Shown: piece after piece, positions 45,255 through 56,351 of the stretch
Numbering within the stretch: the stretch's first letter is position 1
How the letters are laid out: every line of letters begins with the position of its first letter
Assembly: GCF_000617845.2 (NCBI RefSeq)
Contig: NZ_DF820425.1
Location: 1,433,690-1,497,689 of the forward strand
Source: Bradyrhizobium sp. DOA9
GTDB taxonomy: Bacteria; Pseudomonadota; Alphaproteobacteria; Rhizobiales; Xanthobacteraceae
Direction of reading: 5' to 3'
Length of the DNA stretch: 64,000 bases
Notes under the pieces: model-generated
The model's input: only the letters and a program-made list of their open reading frames with translations
Database searches by the model: none
What the model was told of the DNA's origin: nothing
Made by a program: the position numbers and the translations under genes

Positions 45255-46651
45255 CCCGCCATTTTGCGCGTCAGCATCCGGAAACGCAAGATCAGGAGCC
45301 CGGCATAGACGAACGTGCCGATCGAGAATCCGATCCAGACGCCGACCGCGCCGAGCCCCGTGTGGAACGCCAGCATCCAGCCGATGGGAAAGGCGACTGC
45401 CCAATAGCCGATCGCCGCGAACAGCAGCGTCATTCGGGTGTCGTTGATGCCGCGCAGCGCGCCGCCCATGATGGTCTGAAGGCCGTCGGCGATGAAGAAG
45501 CTGGCCCCGACCAGCAGCAGCGTTCCCGTCAGCTCGACGGTAGCCGCGCTTTCGTTGCCGGCGCCGAAGAACAGCCGTCCGAGCTCGTAGCGACCGATCA
45601 CGATGGCGATCGTCAACGCGAAGACCAGCGCGAGGCCGAGCACGGCTGCGACGAGCCCTGCGCGCTTCACCGCCGCCGGATCATCGCGGCCGAAGGCATG
45701 ACCGACCCGCACCGTCGCCGCCATGCCGATTCCGAGCGGCACCATGAACAGCACGGCGGTCACCTGGAGCGCAATCTGATGCGCGGCAATCGCGGCGGTC
45801 GAGATCAGTCCCATCAGCAGCGCCGCCGAGGAGAACAGGCCATATTCCAGCAGCAGCGAAAACGAGATCGGTGCGCCGATCACGATCAACTGGCGCATCA
45901 AGGGCCAGTCGATCCGCCACAGGTGGGCGAGCGGATGATAGTCTGCGAACGGCTTGCGCAGCGCGGCGATCGCAAGCGCAGCGAGGAAGGTGCCGAGATT
46001 GACCAGCGTCGTCGCGAGCCCCGCGCCGAACAGGCCGAGCTCGGGCAGGCCGAACAGGCCGTGGATCAGGACATAGACCAGCGCGGCATTGATCGGGATC
46101 GCCGCCAGCGTGATCCACAGCGGCGCCTGCGGTCGGTTCACCGCGCTCATCATGCCGCGCAGCGCGATGAATCCGAGCGCCGGCGCGATGCCCCAGGCAA
46201 GGCCGTTCAGATAATGCTGCGCCAGCGCGGCCGTGTGCGGCGCTTGGCCGAGCGCGAGCAGGATCTGCTCACCATAGAGCGGCGAGGCCATCATCGGCAG
46301 CGAGATCAGCAGCGCGGCCCACAGACCGACGCGCAAGGAGCGGCGAATGCGCCTGACGTCGCCGGCGCCGAACGCCTGCGCCGCCAGCGGCGACACCGCG
46401 GAGGTCAATCCGAGCCCGAAGGTGAAGCTGACGAAATAGACCGTATGGGCCAGCGCCGCCGCGGCCACCGCCTCCTCGCCGAGCCGGCCGATCATCGCGA
46501 GATCGGTCGTGATCATCGCGATCTGCCCGAGCTGGGTCAGCATCATCGGCACGGCGAGCCGCAGCGTCTCGACGAACTCGTCGGCGAGGTAGTTTTGCGT
46601 TGCGTCCAGGCGTGCCCGGTACGGCTGTTTGGCATCCAAAAGCTCGGTCAT
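45251..46651 (-). CDS. MATE-family multidrug efflux transporter
   Basis: A 466-residue Na+/H+-coupled antiporter with 12 helices. The N-terminal start ETLRLAVPMMLTQLGQIAMITTDLAMIGRLGEEAVAAAALA is characteristic, and the second half repeats the fold with IALQVTAVLFMVPLGIGMAATVRVGHAFGRDD. Closest to NorM-type MATE proteins. First gene of a two-gene unit with the DUF2867 gene; divergent from the outer-membrane barrel gene. Confidence 0.94.
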   Translation of the reverse strand: MTELLDAKQPYRARLDATQNYLADEFVETLRLAVPMMLTQLGQIAMITTDLAMIGRLGEEAVAAAALAHTVYFVSFTFGLGLTSAVSPLAAQAFGAGDVRRIRRSLRVGLWAALLISLPMMASPLYGEQILLALGQAPHTAALAQHYLNGLAWGIAPALGFIALRGMMSAVNRPQAPLWITLAAIPINAALVYVLIHGLFGLPELGLFGAGLATTLVNLGTFLAALAIAALRKPFADYHPLAHLWRIDWPLMRQLIVIGAPISFSLLLEYGLFSSAALLMGLISTAAIAAHQIALQVTAVLFMVPLGIGMAATVRVGHAFGRDDPAAVKRAGLVAAVLGLALVFALTIAIVIGRYELGRLFFGAGNESAATVELTGTLLLVGASFFIADGLQTIMGGALRGINDTRMTLLFAAIGYWAVAFPIGWMLAFHTGLGAVGVWIGFSIGTFVYAGLLILRFRMLTRKMAG

Positions 46652-46808
46652 GCCGGGGACATAGCAGCCTCGATCGGCGAAGTAACGGCAAAGAAGCGTG
46701 AGGGCGGGGATCGCTGAAAAAAGGCGAGCTCAGGCGAAGGAAAGTGCGGGTTGCGCCGTATTCGTCATGTGCGGCGAATCTGGGCCGGTCTCACATCGGG
46801 AATTGAGC

Positions 46809-47537
46809 ATGACAACGAGAGTTAGACGGACGTTCGCCGCGCTGTTCACCGGTTCCGCCATCCTGAGTGCTGGCGCCGCTGCAGCGGCCGACCTGAGGCT
46901 GCCCGCAGCACCGCCCCCGCAGGCGGCGCCGGCAGCCCTGCTGAGCTGGGCAGGGCCCTATTTCGGCGTTCAGGCCGGCTATCTTGCGGGCCGCTCCGAT
47001 ATCTCGCTGCCGGCGACGGGTGAATTCCACTTTGTCGATCCGAAGGGTGCGATCGTGGGTGCAACGGCGGGCTTCTCGGCGCAATGGGGCCGGATCGTCG
47101 CGGGGCTCGAGGGTGACGTGAACTTCGTCGATGCGCGGGCGACGATCGATACCGGTTTTGCGCCGACACCCGCCGTCACGCAGCTTCAATCCGCGGTCAA
47201 CTGGAACAGCCACCTCCGTGGACGGATCGGCTATGGTTTCGACCGGGCGCTGCTGTTCGTGGCCGGCGGCCTTGCCGTCGCGGGCGTCGAGAGCAAGGCG
47301 TTCGACAATGGGATCGGGGCCGTTGCGAGCTGGAGCGATGCACGGATCGGCTGGTCGATCGGAGCGGGCGGGGAATTCCGCTTCGCACCGCAGGCCTCGG
47401 TCCGGCTTGAATATCTCTATGACAATTACGGCTCGAAGACGCTGGCTGCCCAGACGGTCGGCGCGACGATTTTCGGCGCGCGCGAGTCCAGGCTCGATAC
47501 GCACACGGTGCGGGCCGGCGTCTACTGGCGCTTTTGA
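46809..47537 (+). CDS. Outer-membrane beta-barrel protein (Omp25/31-like)
   Basis: A 242-residue protein with a signal peptide (FAALFTGSAILSAGAAAAA before DLRLPAAPP) and an eight-stranded OmpA-like barrel. The first strand contains WAGPYFGVQAGYLAGRSD; alternating strands include LRGRIGYGFDRALLFVAGGLAV and SVRLEYLYDNYGSKTL. The last strand HTVRAGVYWRF ends in the C-terminal Phe needed for BAM-dependent insertion. It precedes an ECF sigma operon by 88 bp on the same strand, which may be functional linkage. Confidence 0.92.
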   Translation: MTTRVRRTFAALFTGSAILSAGAAAAADLRLPAAPPPQAAPAALLSWAGPYFGVQAGYLAGRSDISLPATGEFHFVDPKGAIVGATAGFSAQWGRIVAGLEGDVNFVDARATIDTGFAPTPAVTQLQSAVNWNSHLRGRIGYGFDRALLFVAGGLAVAGVESKAFDNGIGAVASWSDARIGWSIGAGGEFRFAPQASVRLEYLYDNYGSKTLAAQTVGATIFGARESRLDTHTVRAGVYWRF

Positions 47538-47625
47538 TGCTCGGCTGGAGGCGGCTGTCGCCTGGTAGGATCGGTTCGCAATTTTCGGCTACGATGTCCG
47601 CAGGCCAGAGCAACAGATCGATGTG

Positions 47626-48183
47626 ATGGAAGAGCCATCGGACGAGGCCTTGATGGCGGAGGTTTCGGCGCGGCGGCAGCATGCGTTTCGTGTCCTCATG
47701 CGGCGCCATATGCCGCGGGCGCTGCGGGTCGCGCAGCGGATCGTGCGCGACCCGGTCGAGGCCGACGACATCGGCCAGGAGGCGTTCATGCGCGTCTGGA
47801 CCCACGCAGCCTCTTTCGACCCGCAGGTTGCGAAATTCACCACCTGGCTCTACCGCATCGTCCTCAACCTGACGTTCGACCGCACGCGGCGCCGAACGTT
47901 CCAGCCCCTCGAAGACGCCGGCGATGTGCCCGACACGGGACCGCACGCGGTCGAACGGCTCATCGCCGACGAGGAGCTTCGCCTCCTCAACCGTGCGATG
48001 GCCGGCCTGTCGGACCGGCAACGCGGCGCGATCGCGCTCTTCCACATGGAGGGATTGAGCGGTGAGGAGGCGGCGAACGCGATGAATCTCAGCGCCAAGG
48101 CGTTCGAGTCGCTGCTGGGCCGCGCCCGCACGGCGCTCAAGGCAAATGTTCAGAAAATACAGCAGACGGGGAGCCACGTATGA
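47626..48183 (+). CDS. ECF-type RNA polymerase sigma factor
   Basis: Alternative sigma factor of about 185 residues. Region 2 runs from FRVLMRRHMPRALRVAQRIV through DDIGQEAFMRVWTHAASFD to FTTWLYRIVLNLTFDRTRRR. Region 4 is LNRAMAGLSDRQRGAIALFHMEGLSGEEAANAMNLSAKAFESLLGRAR. Its stop overlaps the ATG of the next gene (ATGA), so the sigma, its membrane partner and the sensor form one coupled operon. ATG 47626 or the adjacent GTG 47623 may be the start; the ribosome site is weak. Confidence 0.94.
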   Translation: MEEPSDEALMAEVSARRQHAFRVLMRRHMPRALRVAQRIVRDPVEADDIGQEAFMRVWTHAASFDPQVAKFTTWLYRIVLNLTFDRTRRRTFQPLEDAGDVPDTGPHAVERLIADEELRLLNRAMAGLSDRQRGAIALFHMEGLSGEEAANAMNLSAKAFESLLGRARTALKANVQKIQQTGSHV

Positions 48184-48605
48184 CGCCCGAACAGTTCAGA
48201 CAATTGGCCGAGACATGGGGAGGCGACGTCGAGCGCTGGCCCGCACCGACGCGCGAGGCCGCGCGGCGGATTGCGGCGACTGCGGAAGGCGCTGCGGTCC
48301 TGCACCAGCAGGCGCGCCTCGACCGGCTCCTTGCCGTCGCTCCGGAGATCGAGACGGCGAGGGCGGATCGCTCCAGCTTTCTTGTCCTGCAAAGGCTCGC
48401 CGACATGCCGCAACCGCATCGGCCGGCATGGTATCGCCTGCTGCGCTGGCCCGCGCTCGTTCCCGCCGCAAGCCTCGCCTGCTCCGCGTTGGTCGGCGTG
48501 TGGCTGGCGGGGGCGATGCCTTATGTCCATTCGCCGTCGGACCCCTTGTCCGTCATGAGCGGCGTCTTCGACGTCTACGCAATGGGATTTGGATCGGTGC
48601 AATGA
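48180..48605 (+). CDS. Putative membrane anti-sigma factor
   Basis: A 141-residue protein. A cytoplasmic N-terminus of about 90 residues (FRQLAETWGGDVERWPAPTREAARRIAAT...) is followed by one helix (WPALVPAASLACSALVGVWLAGA) and a short periplasmic tail. No zinc motif (HxxxCxxC) is present. The role as anti-sigma is inferred from topology and from ATGA overlaps with the sigma gene before it and the sensor gene after it. It would hold the sigma factor inactive at the membrane. Confidence 0.75.
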   Translation: MTPEQFRQLAETWGGDVERWPAPTREAARRIAATAEGAAVLHQQARLDRLLAVAPEIETARADRSSFLVLQRLADMPQPHRPAWYRLLRWPALVPAASLACSALVGVWLAGAMPYVHSPSDPLSVMSGVFDVYAMGFGSVQ

Positions 48606-49051
48606 AGTTCTGGCGAGAATGGTCCACTCCTTGGCGGGCGCTCATGCTGTTGTCGCTGTGCGTCAACGTCATCCTCTTCACCTATGTCTCGGTGCAATGG
48701 CTGCGGCCCGGCGGCTTCATGCCGGGTGCGGGCGCGGGCGTGCCGCTGCGCATGATCGAGCGTGTCGCCGAGAGACTTCCGGCGGAAGATGCGGAGATCC
48801 TGTGGAGCATCTATCGCGGCAAGGAGGCGGAGCTGGCGCCGCTCCAGGCCGAGTACCGTCTCGCGCTGATGAAGGCGATGAAAACGGCGGCGCAGACGAA
48901 TCTCGACAAGGCCGAGCTGGAGGCCGCCGTCAAGGATGCCCGCGACAAGCGCCTGAAGATTGGCGACCTCGTCGTCACGACCTTCGTCGAGATGCTGGAA
49001 CGAATTTCAGCGAAAGGACGCCGACAACTCGTCGGCGGCTACTTTCGCTGA
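48602..49051 (+). CDS. Periplasmic heavy-metal sensor-like protein (CnrX/Spy type)
   Basis: A 149-residue protein with an N-terminal membrane anchor (PWRALMLLSLCVNVILFTYVSVQWL) and a periplasmic four-helix hairpin rich in charge. MIERVAERLPAEDAEILWSIYRGKEAEL, LQAEYRLALMKAMK and the ALxxxR-like spacing match the Metal_resist/CnrX fold. In Cupriavidus CnrYXH the X protein senses Ni/Co and frees a sigma factor. Metal ligands (His, Met) are sparse here, so another signal is possible. ATG overlaps the previous stop (ATGA). Confidence 0.82.
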   Translation: MKFWREWSTPWRALMLLSLCVNVILFTYVSVQWLRPGGFMPGAGAGVPLRMIERVAERLPAEDAEILWSIYRGKEAELAPLQAEYRLALMKAMKTAAQTNLDKAELEAAVKDARDKRLKIGDLVVTTFVEMLERISAKGRRQLVGGYFR

Positions 49052-49129
49052 GCCACGCAGGGTGAACGAGGGATTCGGTCCGTCCAGACGTATCACCTAC
49101 ATCGATGTCTGCGAATTGATGGAGGTGAC

Positions 49130-49432
49130 ATGGTGCAACGATTTGGCCGGACGGCAAGCGGGCCGGTGACGAGCTTCTCGCGGCGGGCGGCGGTGTATGT
49201 CCGTGCGGCTCTTGCGGCCGCGAGTTTGATCGGGCTTCTCGTTCTGTTCCTGTCGCAAGCTTCCGCGGAGGACGCGCGTAGCGAGTCGAAGCAGGCCTGC
49301 AAGGCCGATTATTCGCGTCTCTGCGCGGGAACGATGCCCGGCGGCGGCCGCATTCGCAAATGCTTCAGCGACAATTACGCGGAATTGTCTGCGGCCTGCA
49401 AACAGGCCCTCGACGCACGTCCGCCGAAATAG
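49130..49432 (+). CDS. Small exported Cys-rich repeat protein
   Basis: A 100-residue protein with a long signal region (AAVYVRAALAAASLIGLLVLFLSQASA, cleavage before EDARSESK). The mature part contains CKADYSRLCAGTMPGGGRIRKCFSDN and AACKQAL, four Cys in a GLG1-like Cys-rich pattern. Similar proteins occur widely in rhizobia near regulatory genes; their function is not known. GGAGGTGAC precedes ATG 49130. It follows the sigma operon by 78 bp and may be transcribed from it. Confidence 0.8.
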   Translation: MVQRFGRTASGPVTSFSRRAAVYVRAALAAASLIGLLVLFLSQASAEDARSESKQACKADYSRLCAGTMPGGGRIRKCFSDNYAELSAACKQALDARPPK

Positions 49433-49434
49433 GT

Positions 49435-50727
49435 CTAGCTCCGCGGCGGCACGCGCTGGATCTTCGCACCCAGCGCGTTCAGCCGCTCCTCGATGCGCTC
49501 ATAGCCGCGCTCGATCTGGTCGGCATTGTTGATGGTGGAGGTGCCCTCGGCGCAGACCGCCGCGAGCAGCATCGCCATGCCGGCGCGGATGTCGGGCGAG
49601 GTCATCGTCGCGCCGTGCAGGCGGCTGGGGCCGGCGATGATGGCGCGGTGCGGGTCGCACAGCACGATGCGCGCGCCCATCGCGATCAGCTTGTCGACGA
49701 AGAACATCCTGGATTCGAACATCTTCTCGAACATCAGGATCACGCCCTCGCATTGCGTCGCGGTGACGATCGCGATCGACATCAGGTCGGCCGGGAACGC
49801 CGGCCAGGGCTGGTCCTCCAGCTTGGGCACATGGCCGCCGAAATCGTCCTGGATCTTCAATGTCTGGTTGGAGGGCACGATGAGGTCGTCGCCCTCGGTC
49901 CGGCAGACGATGCCGAGCCGCTCGAAGCCCATGCGGATCGAGCGCAGATGCTCGACGCCCGCGCGCGTGATGCGCAAGGGCGAGCGCGTCACCGCGGCAA
50001 GCCCGATCAGCGAGCCGACCTCGATATGGTCGGGCTGGATCCGGTAGGTCGCCCCGCCGAGCGTCGCTGGACCATGGATGATCATGGTGTTGGTGCCGAT
50101 GCCTTCGATCCTGGCGCCGAGCGCGACCAGGAAATTGGCGAGGTCCTGCACATGCGGCTCGGAGGCCGCGTTGCGCAAATAGGTGACGCCGTCGGCGGCG
50201 ACCGCCGCGACCAGCGCATTCTCGGTGGCCGTGACGCTCGGCTCGTCCAAAAACACGTCCGCGCCCGAAAGCCTTGGCGCGCGGAATTCGAGCCGGTCGG
50301 TGGCGGTGACCTTGGCGCCGAGCTGCTCCAGCGCGAGCACATGGGTGTCCAGGCGCCGGCGGCCGATGACGTCGCCGCCCGGCGGCGGCAGCATCACCTC
50401 GCCGCAGCGGGCGAGCAGGGGCCCGGCGAGCAGGATCGAGGCGCGAATGCGCACGCACAGCTCGGGGTCGAGGTCGGCGGCGCGGATGCTCTTGGCGTGG
50501 ATGTGAAGCGTGTTGCGCGCGGACCATTCGGCCGACGCGCCGACCGAGCGGACCAGCTCGACCAGCGTCTCGGTGTCGCGGATCCGCGGCACGTTCTCCA
50601 GCACGACCGGATGCTCGGTCAGCAGCGCGGCGGCGATGATCGGCAGCGCCGAGTTCTTGTTGCCGGACGGCTCGATCGAGCCCGAGAGCCGGTGACCGCC
50701 CTCGACGATGTATTGGATGGGCGCCAC
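49435..50727 (-). CDS. murA: UDP-GlcNAc enolpyruvyl transferase with Asp at the usual Cys115 site
   Basis: First committed enzyme of peptidoglycan synthesis, 430 residues, transferring enolpyruvate from PEP to UDP-GlcNAc. The Lys22 region NKNSALPIIAAALL, the Asp305 region WPAFPADLMSIA and the Arg397 region QIERGYERIEERLNALGA are intact. The loop that reads PGGC in E. coli reads LPPPGGDVIGRRRLDTH here: residue 119 (codon 50371-50373) is Asp. Cys-to-Asp MurA enzymes are active and fosfomycin-insensitive (known from mycobacteria, chlamydiae and engineered E. coli MurA). Whether this is the only MurA in the genome cannot be seen. Confidence 0.95.
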   Translation of the reverse strand: MAPIQYIVEGGHRLSGSIEPSGNKNSALPIIAAALLTEHPVVLENVPRIRDTETLVELVRSVGASAEWSARNTLHIHAKSIRAADLDPELCVRIRASILLAGPLLARCGEVMLPPPGGDVIGRRRLDTHVLALEQLGAKVTATDRLEFRAPRLSGADVFLDEPSVTATENALVAAVAADGVTYLRNAASEPHVQDLANFLVALGARIEGIGTNTMIIHGPATLGGATYRIQPDHIEVGSLIGLAAVTRSPLRITRAGVEHLRSIRMGFERLGIVCRTEGDDLIVPSNQTLKIQDDFGGHVPKLEDQPWPAFPADLMSIAIVTATQCEGVILMFEKMFESRMFFVDKLIAMGARIVLCDPHRAIIAGPSRLHGATMTSPDIRAGMAMLLAAVCAEGTSTINNADQIERGYERIEERLNALGAKIQRVPPRS

Positions 50728-50854
50728 GGGGTTCTCGCTGTCCTGTTGAGTGGGAGGGCCTGTTTCGGGCGGAAACTACAGAGATTTGAGCGCGGGAGCA
50801 ATTGTGCTGGCTGCGACCCGCACCTGTCCGTCCGGCGCTAGTGGCAAGCGCCCC

Positions 50855-51322
50855 TCAAAACAGTCCGATGATATTCCCGATCACGTAGAGGATCGCGATC
50901 AGGATCAGCGCCCCCATCATGAAGAAGGAGATTTCAATGGCGATGGCGCCGGTGCCGAGCGTGGCGGCGACGGCGGCGAGGAGCCGCTCCTCCCGGAAGA
51001 TCAGGGAGAGCACCGAAAGCAGGATGGCGAGCAGGCCGAGCGAGATGGCCGTGACCGATGCGGTTTCGCTCCAGCTTCGTCCCGCCGATTTCTCAGGCCT
51101 CGGAGCCTGATACTCCACGCCCTTCACCTTCGCGACGATGCGGTCCTTGATGCGATGTCCGGTGTCGACGATCACCTTGTCCGCCGGCGGCGGCGGAAAC
51201 ACCATCGGCACGACCCAATGCGGCAGCACCGCCGCCATCAGCGCCAGCACGCCGACGATGCTGCCGATGATGCCGAGACGGCGTGAGGGCGCGGCGGAGC
51301 CGGTCGTAGCGGAGGCGGACAT
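50855..51322 (-). CDS. Hypothetical membrane protein
   Basis: A 155-residue protein. Helix 1 (RLGIIGSIVGVLALMAAVLPHWVVPMVF) is followed by a soluble stretch of about 45 residues (DKVIVDTGHRIKDRIVAKVKGVEYQAP). Three more helices (VTAISLGLLAILLSVLSLIF, LLAAVAATLGTGAIAIEISFF, GALILIAILYVIGNIIGLF) complete a four-helix protein. No known domain is recognised. It lies between murA and a repeat that holds an IS element. Confidence 0.75.
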   Translation of the reverse strand: MSASATTGSAAPSRRLGIIGSIVGVLALMAAVLPHWVVPMVFPPPPADKVIVDTGHRIKDRIVAKVKGVEYQAPRPEKSAGRSWSETASVTAISLGLLAILLSVLSLIFREERLLAAVAATLGTGAIAIEISFFMMGALILIAILYVIGNIIGLF

Positions 51323-51446
51323 GGCGCGACACTTCCCGGCCGGAATTGGCCTTGCGGGGTCATCCCGTTTCGTCGCGATGGCGGGTGGGGAGGTTCAGGG
51401 GGCGCCTAGAGAGCCGTGCGGCTCGTAGCCAGGACAGCGGTGCGCT

Positions 51447-51563
51447 CCCTCCCCCGCTTGCGGGGGAGGGCGGGGGAGAGGGTGTCTCCGCAATGGGACA
51501 ATCCCCTAGAGGAGAAATCCCTCACCCGCCACGCTCTGCGAGCGTGTCGACCTCTCCCGCAAG
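51447..51563. repeat. CTCCCTCCCCC-type two-hairpin repeat, cut by the IS5 element
   Basis: The left hairpin CCCTCCCCCGC/GCGGGGGAGGG (51447-51470) is perfect with a 2-nt centre. The right hairpin begins CCTCTCCCG at 51551 and is interrupted after CAAG (51560-51563); its other arm CGGGAGAGG resumes at 52773. Between them lies CTCTGCGAGCGTGTCGACC. This is a composite repeat related to 22945-23109. Confidence 0.8.
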
Positions 51564-52768
51564 CGAGAGCTTTGCGTAATGAGTTGTGCTGGAGTGAAGT
51601 TCGATCTGGAGCTTTTTTTGAACGGCCTCACGTAGCCCCAGAGGGGTGGGGCGTCTGGTTTTCGTGGCCGCGGGGTAGCGGCGGGTGGTGGTCACGCTGC
51701 GGCTCCTATCGGGCACAGCACCGCCCATCGTTTGAGGTTCATGGCGAGGCAGATCAGGCGCAGATGTGTCTGATTGCGCGCCAAACCCAGATAGCGAGCG
51801 CGCGCCCAGCGATAGCTGCCCTTGAGGCGCGCGAAGACCTGCTCGACCGGTGCGCGGCGCTTTCCCACGGCATCGTTGAAGCGCTTCTGCCGCTCGGTGA
51901 GCGGATGATGCTTGTTGGGCCGGAACATCAGCCTCGGCTTGATTCCCCGCGCGGCGAGCCCGCTGCGGCGCTCGTGCTTGTCATAGGCTTGATCGGCATA
52001 GACCGCCTTCTCATCACCACAGACCAGTTCGTCGGCGGGCACTGTGTCGTTGACCGCAGCGTCGGTCAGCTTGCTGCGGCGGACGATGGCCGAACTCTGA
52101 TCCATGCCGATATGGGCTTTGTAGCCGAAGTACCGCTTGCCGCCCTTCTTGGTCCAGCGTGCATCTGGATCGCGCTTGCTGTTGACCAGCTTGCTCGGTT
52201 CACGGCCGTCCGGGCCGGGCGGCTGCGGGTCCTCTGGCGGCTTCGGCGGCTTTACTGCTGCCGAGATCAGGCTCGCATCGATCAATGTGCCCCGGCGCAG
52301 CACCAGCCCGCGTGCGTCGATCTGATGCAGGATCTCGGCGAACAGCTTCTCGTCCAGACCGGCTCGCTGCAAAGCCTCGCGGAATCGCCAGATCGTCGTG
52401 TGGTCAGGCGTCTCGTCGCTCAGCACAAAGCCGCAGAAGGCGCGGAACGAGGCCCGGTCGTCGAGCGCTTCCTCGAGCGCCGGATCGGAAAGCCCATACC
52501 ATTGCTGCAGCAGCAGCGCCTTGAACAGCACCAGTCGCGGATAGGGCGGAGGGCCGCGCTCCGGCTCCGGAAGACCACCCAGCACTCTTTCCACAGCCGC
52601 CCAGTCGACCAGTTCGCCAATCCGCTTCAGCACCGCATTACCCTTCCCCCGCCGCGATACCAGCGCGTCCGCGAAGCTCGGTTGCCCAACCTCTCGATAT
52701 GCCATCCGAATCCGCCTCCACCACAGGCCCTAGAGAATCGCAAATCCTCCTCTTATGCAAAGCTCTCG
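51564..52768 (-). mobile_element. IS5-family insertion sequence, about 1205 bp, intact
   Basis: The ends CGAGAGCTTTGC(G)TAA at the left and its complement TTA(T)GCAAAGCTCTCG at the right form terminal inverted repeats of about 16 bp with one mismatch. The flanks show the 4-bp direct repeat CAAG (51560-51563 and 52769-52772), which fits the short target duplications of the IS5 group. Removing the element and one CAAG restores a perfect hairpin CCTCTCCCG-CAAG-CGGGAGAGG. It carries one complete transposase gene. Confidence 0.88.
51692..52705 (-). CDS. IS5-family transposase
   Basis: DDE transposase of 337 residues, full length. The N-terminal region (PPPYPRLVLFKALLLQQWYGLSDPALEEAL and DHTTIWRFREAL) is typical of IS5. 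Catalytic residues are visible: Asp in GTLIDASLI, Asp in VYADQAYD, and Glu in VEQVFARLKG. A Pro-rich insert (KPPKPPEDPQPPGPDG) lies after the first Asp. GGAGG is found just upstream of ATG 52705. It is probably active, judging by intact frame and ends. Confidence 0.95.
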   Translation of the reverse strand: MAYREVGQPSFADALVSRRGKGNAVLKRIGELVDWAAVERVLGGLPEPERGPPPYPRLVLFKALLLQQWYGLSDPALEEALDDRASFRAFCGFVLSDETPDHTTIWRFREALQRAGLDEKLFAEILHQIDARGLVLRRGTLIDASLISAAVKPPKPPEDPQPPGPDGREPSKLVNSKRDPDARWTKKGGKRYFGYKAHIGMDQSSAIVRRSKLTDAAVNDTVPADELVCGDEKAVYADQAYDKHERRSGLAARGIKPRLMFRPNKHHPLTERQKRFNDAVGKRRAPVEQVFARLKGSYRWARARYLGLARNQTHLRLICLAMNLKRWAVLCPIGAAA

Positions 52769-52829
52769 CAAGCGGGAGAGGTGCAGCGAGCGCTTGGCTG
52801 GCACCGCGAGCTACGAGCTGGCGAGGCAA

Positions 52830-55546
<2,717 letters not shown>

Positions 55547-56230
55547 TCAGTAGACCTGGGACGGCTTCTTATCGTCGCTGAGGGACCATGCCTCGCCTGC
55601 GGCCACGGTGATGGTATCGGTGCGCATCCGACGACCCGACACAAGCAGCGCGTAGGAATACGTGCCGGGCGGCAGATCCAGCACTTGTGGATGATTTTCG
55701 CCGCCCGCGATCTTGATGGTTTGATCGTTGATCACAAGCGAAGCCACGTCTTTCACGAGATAGCCGAATATCAGCCGCGCTTGTCCTGCTGTCGGCAGGA
55801 CATCGGCCTTGGCCGCGGCTTCCGGATTCCTTTGCGCCAGGTTGACAATGGTCTCGCCCTCGGCGCGGCCAAGCTTCAACGTGGCCGGGCCCTTTGGAGA
55901 GGCGAAGGCGAGTTGCACGCGATCGGCGGCGATCACCGCATCATCCGGCTTCTCGTGCCAGCCGCGCTGTCCGAGCTCTCTACGGTAGAAGGCAAGCACC
56001 TCGCTGAGCTCGGCGGGCACGCGAGCTTCGATCTCGAGACGGACCGGGGTCTCGGAACCACGCGCATGCGTGGACCGGAATTGACTGAAGCTGCTTTGCT
56101 TCGGCGCAGGCATCTCGACGCCGGGATCTGCGGTGAGCGGCTCGTTCGAACAGCCTGCGAGAAGAGTGAAGGCGCACACCAGCAGCCGCCATCCCGCCCG
56201 GACCTTCGTCCCGCGCCTTGCCGTCGTCAT
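55547..56230 (-). CDS. Lipoprotein of the FYR-GW paralog family, copy 1
   Basis: A 227-residue probable lipoprotein. The signal peptide ends in a lipobox, TLLAGC, with Cys27. One FYR-GW module starts near residue 60 (VPAELSEVLAFYRRELGQRGW) and continues with FASPKGPATLKLGRAEGETIV. A C-terminal sandwich-like region follows (LDLPPGTYSYALLVSGRR), then VAAGEAWSL and a terminal Tyr. GGAGAG precedes ATG 56230. Two paralogs lie directly upstream on the same strand. No named domain is recognised; the last part recalls PEGA-like folds. Envelope location inferred, function unknown. Confidence 0.8.
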   Translation of the reverse strand: MTTARRGTKVRAGWRLLVCAFTLLAGCSNEPLTADPGVEMPAPKQSSFSQFRSTHARGSETPVRLEIEARVPAELSEVLAFYRRELGQRGWHEKPDDAVIAADRVQLAFASPKGPATLKLGRAEGETIVNLAQRNPEAAAKADVLPTAGQARLIFGYLVKDVASLVINDQTIKIAGGENHPQVLDLPPGTYSYALLVSGRRMRTDTITVAAGEAWSLSDDKKPSQVY

Positions 56231-56351
56231 GCCCACTCTCCGGGGATGCAGTCTTGCGTGGCGAGGCGGCTGCGACACGGTCGCCGCCTCTCGGCACTAG
56301 TCGTACTGCGAACCCGATAGGTTCAACCCGGCCGTTCCGGAGACGGCAGCC

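Noticed and set aside
51560..52772. 8-bp target duplication CGCAAGCG for the IS element
   Set aside because: An 8-bp match exists but arises because the target is a palindrome and the element ends extend into CG; a 4-bp CAAG duplication fits the IS5 group and gives longer terminal repeats.
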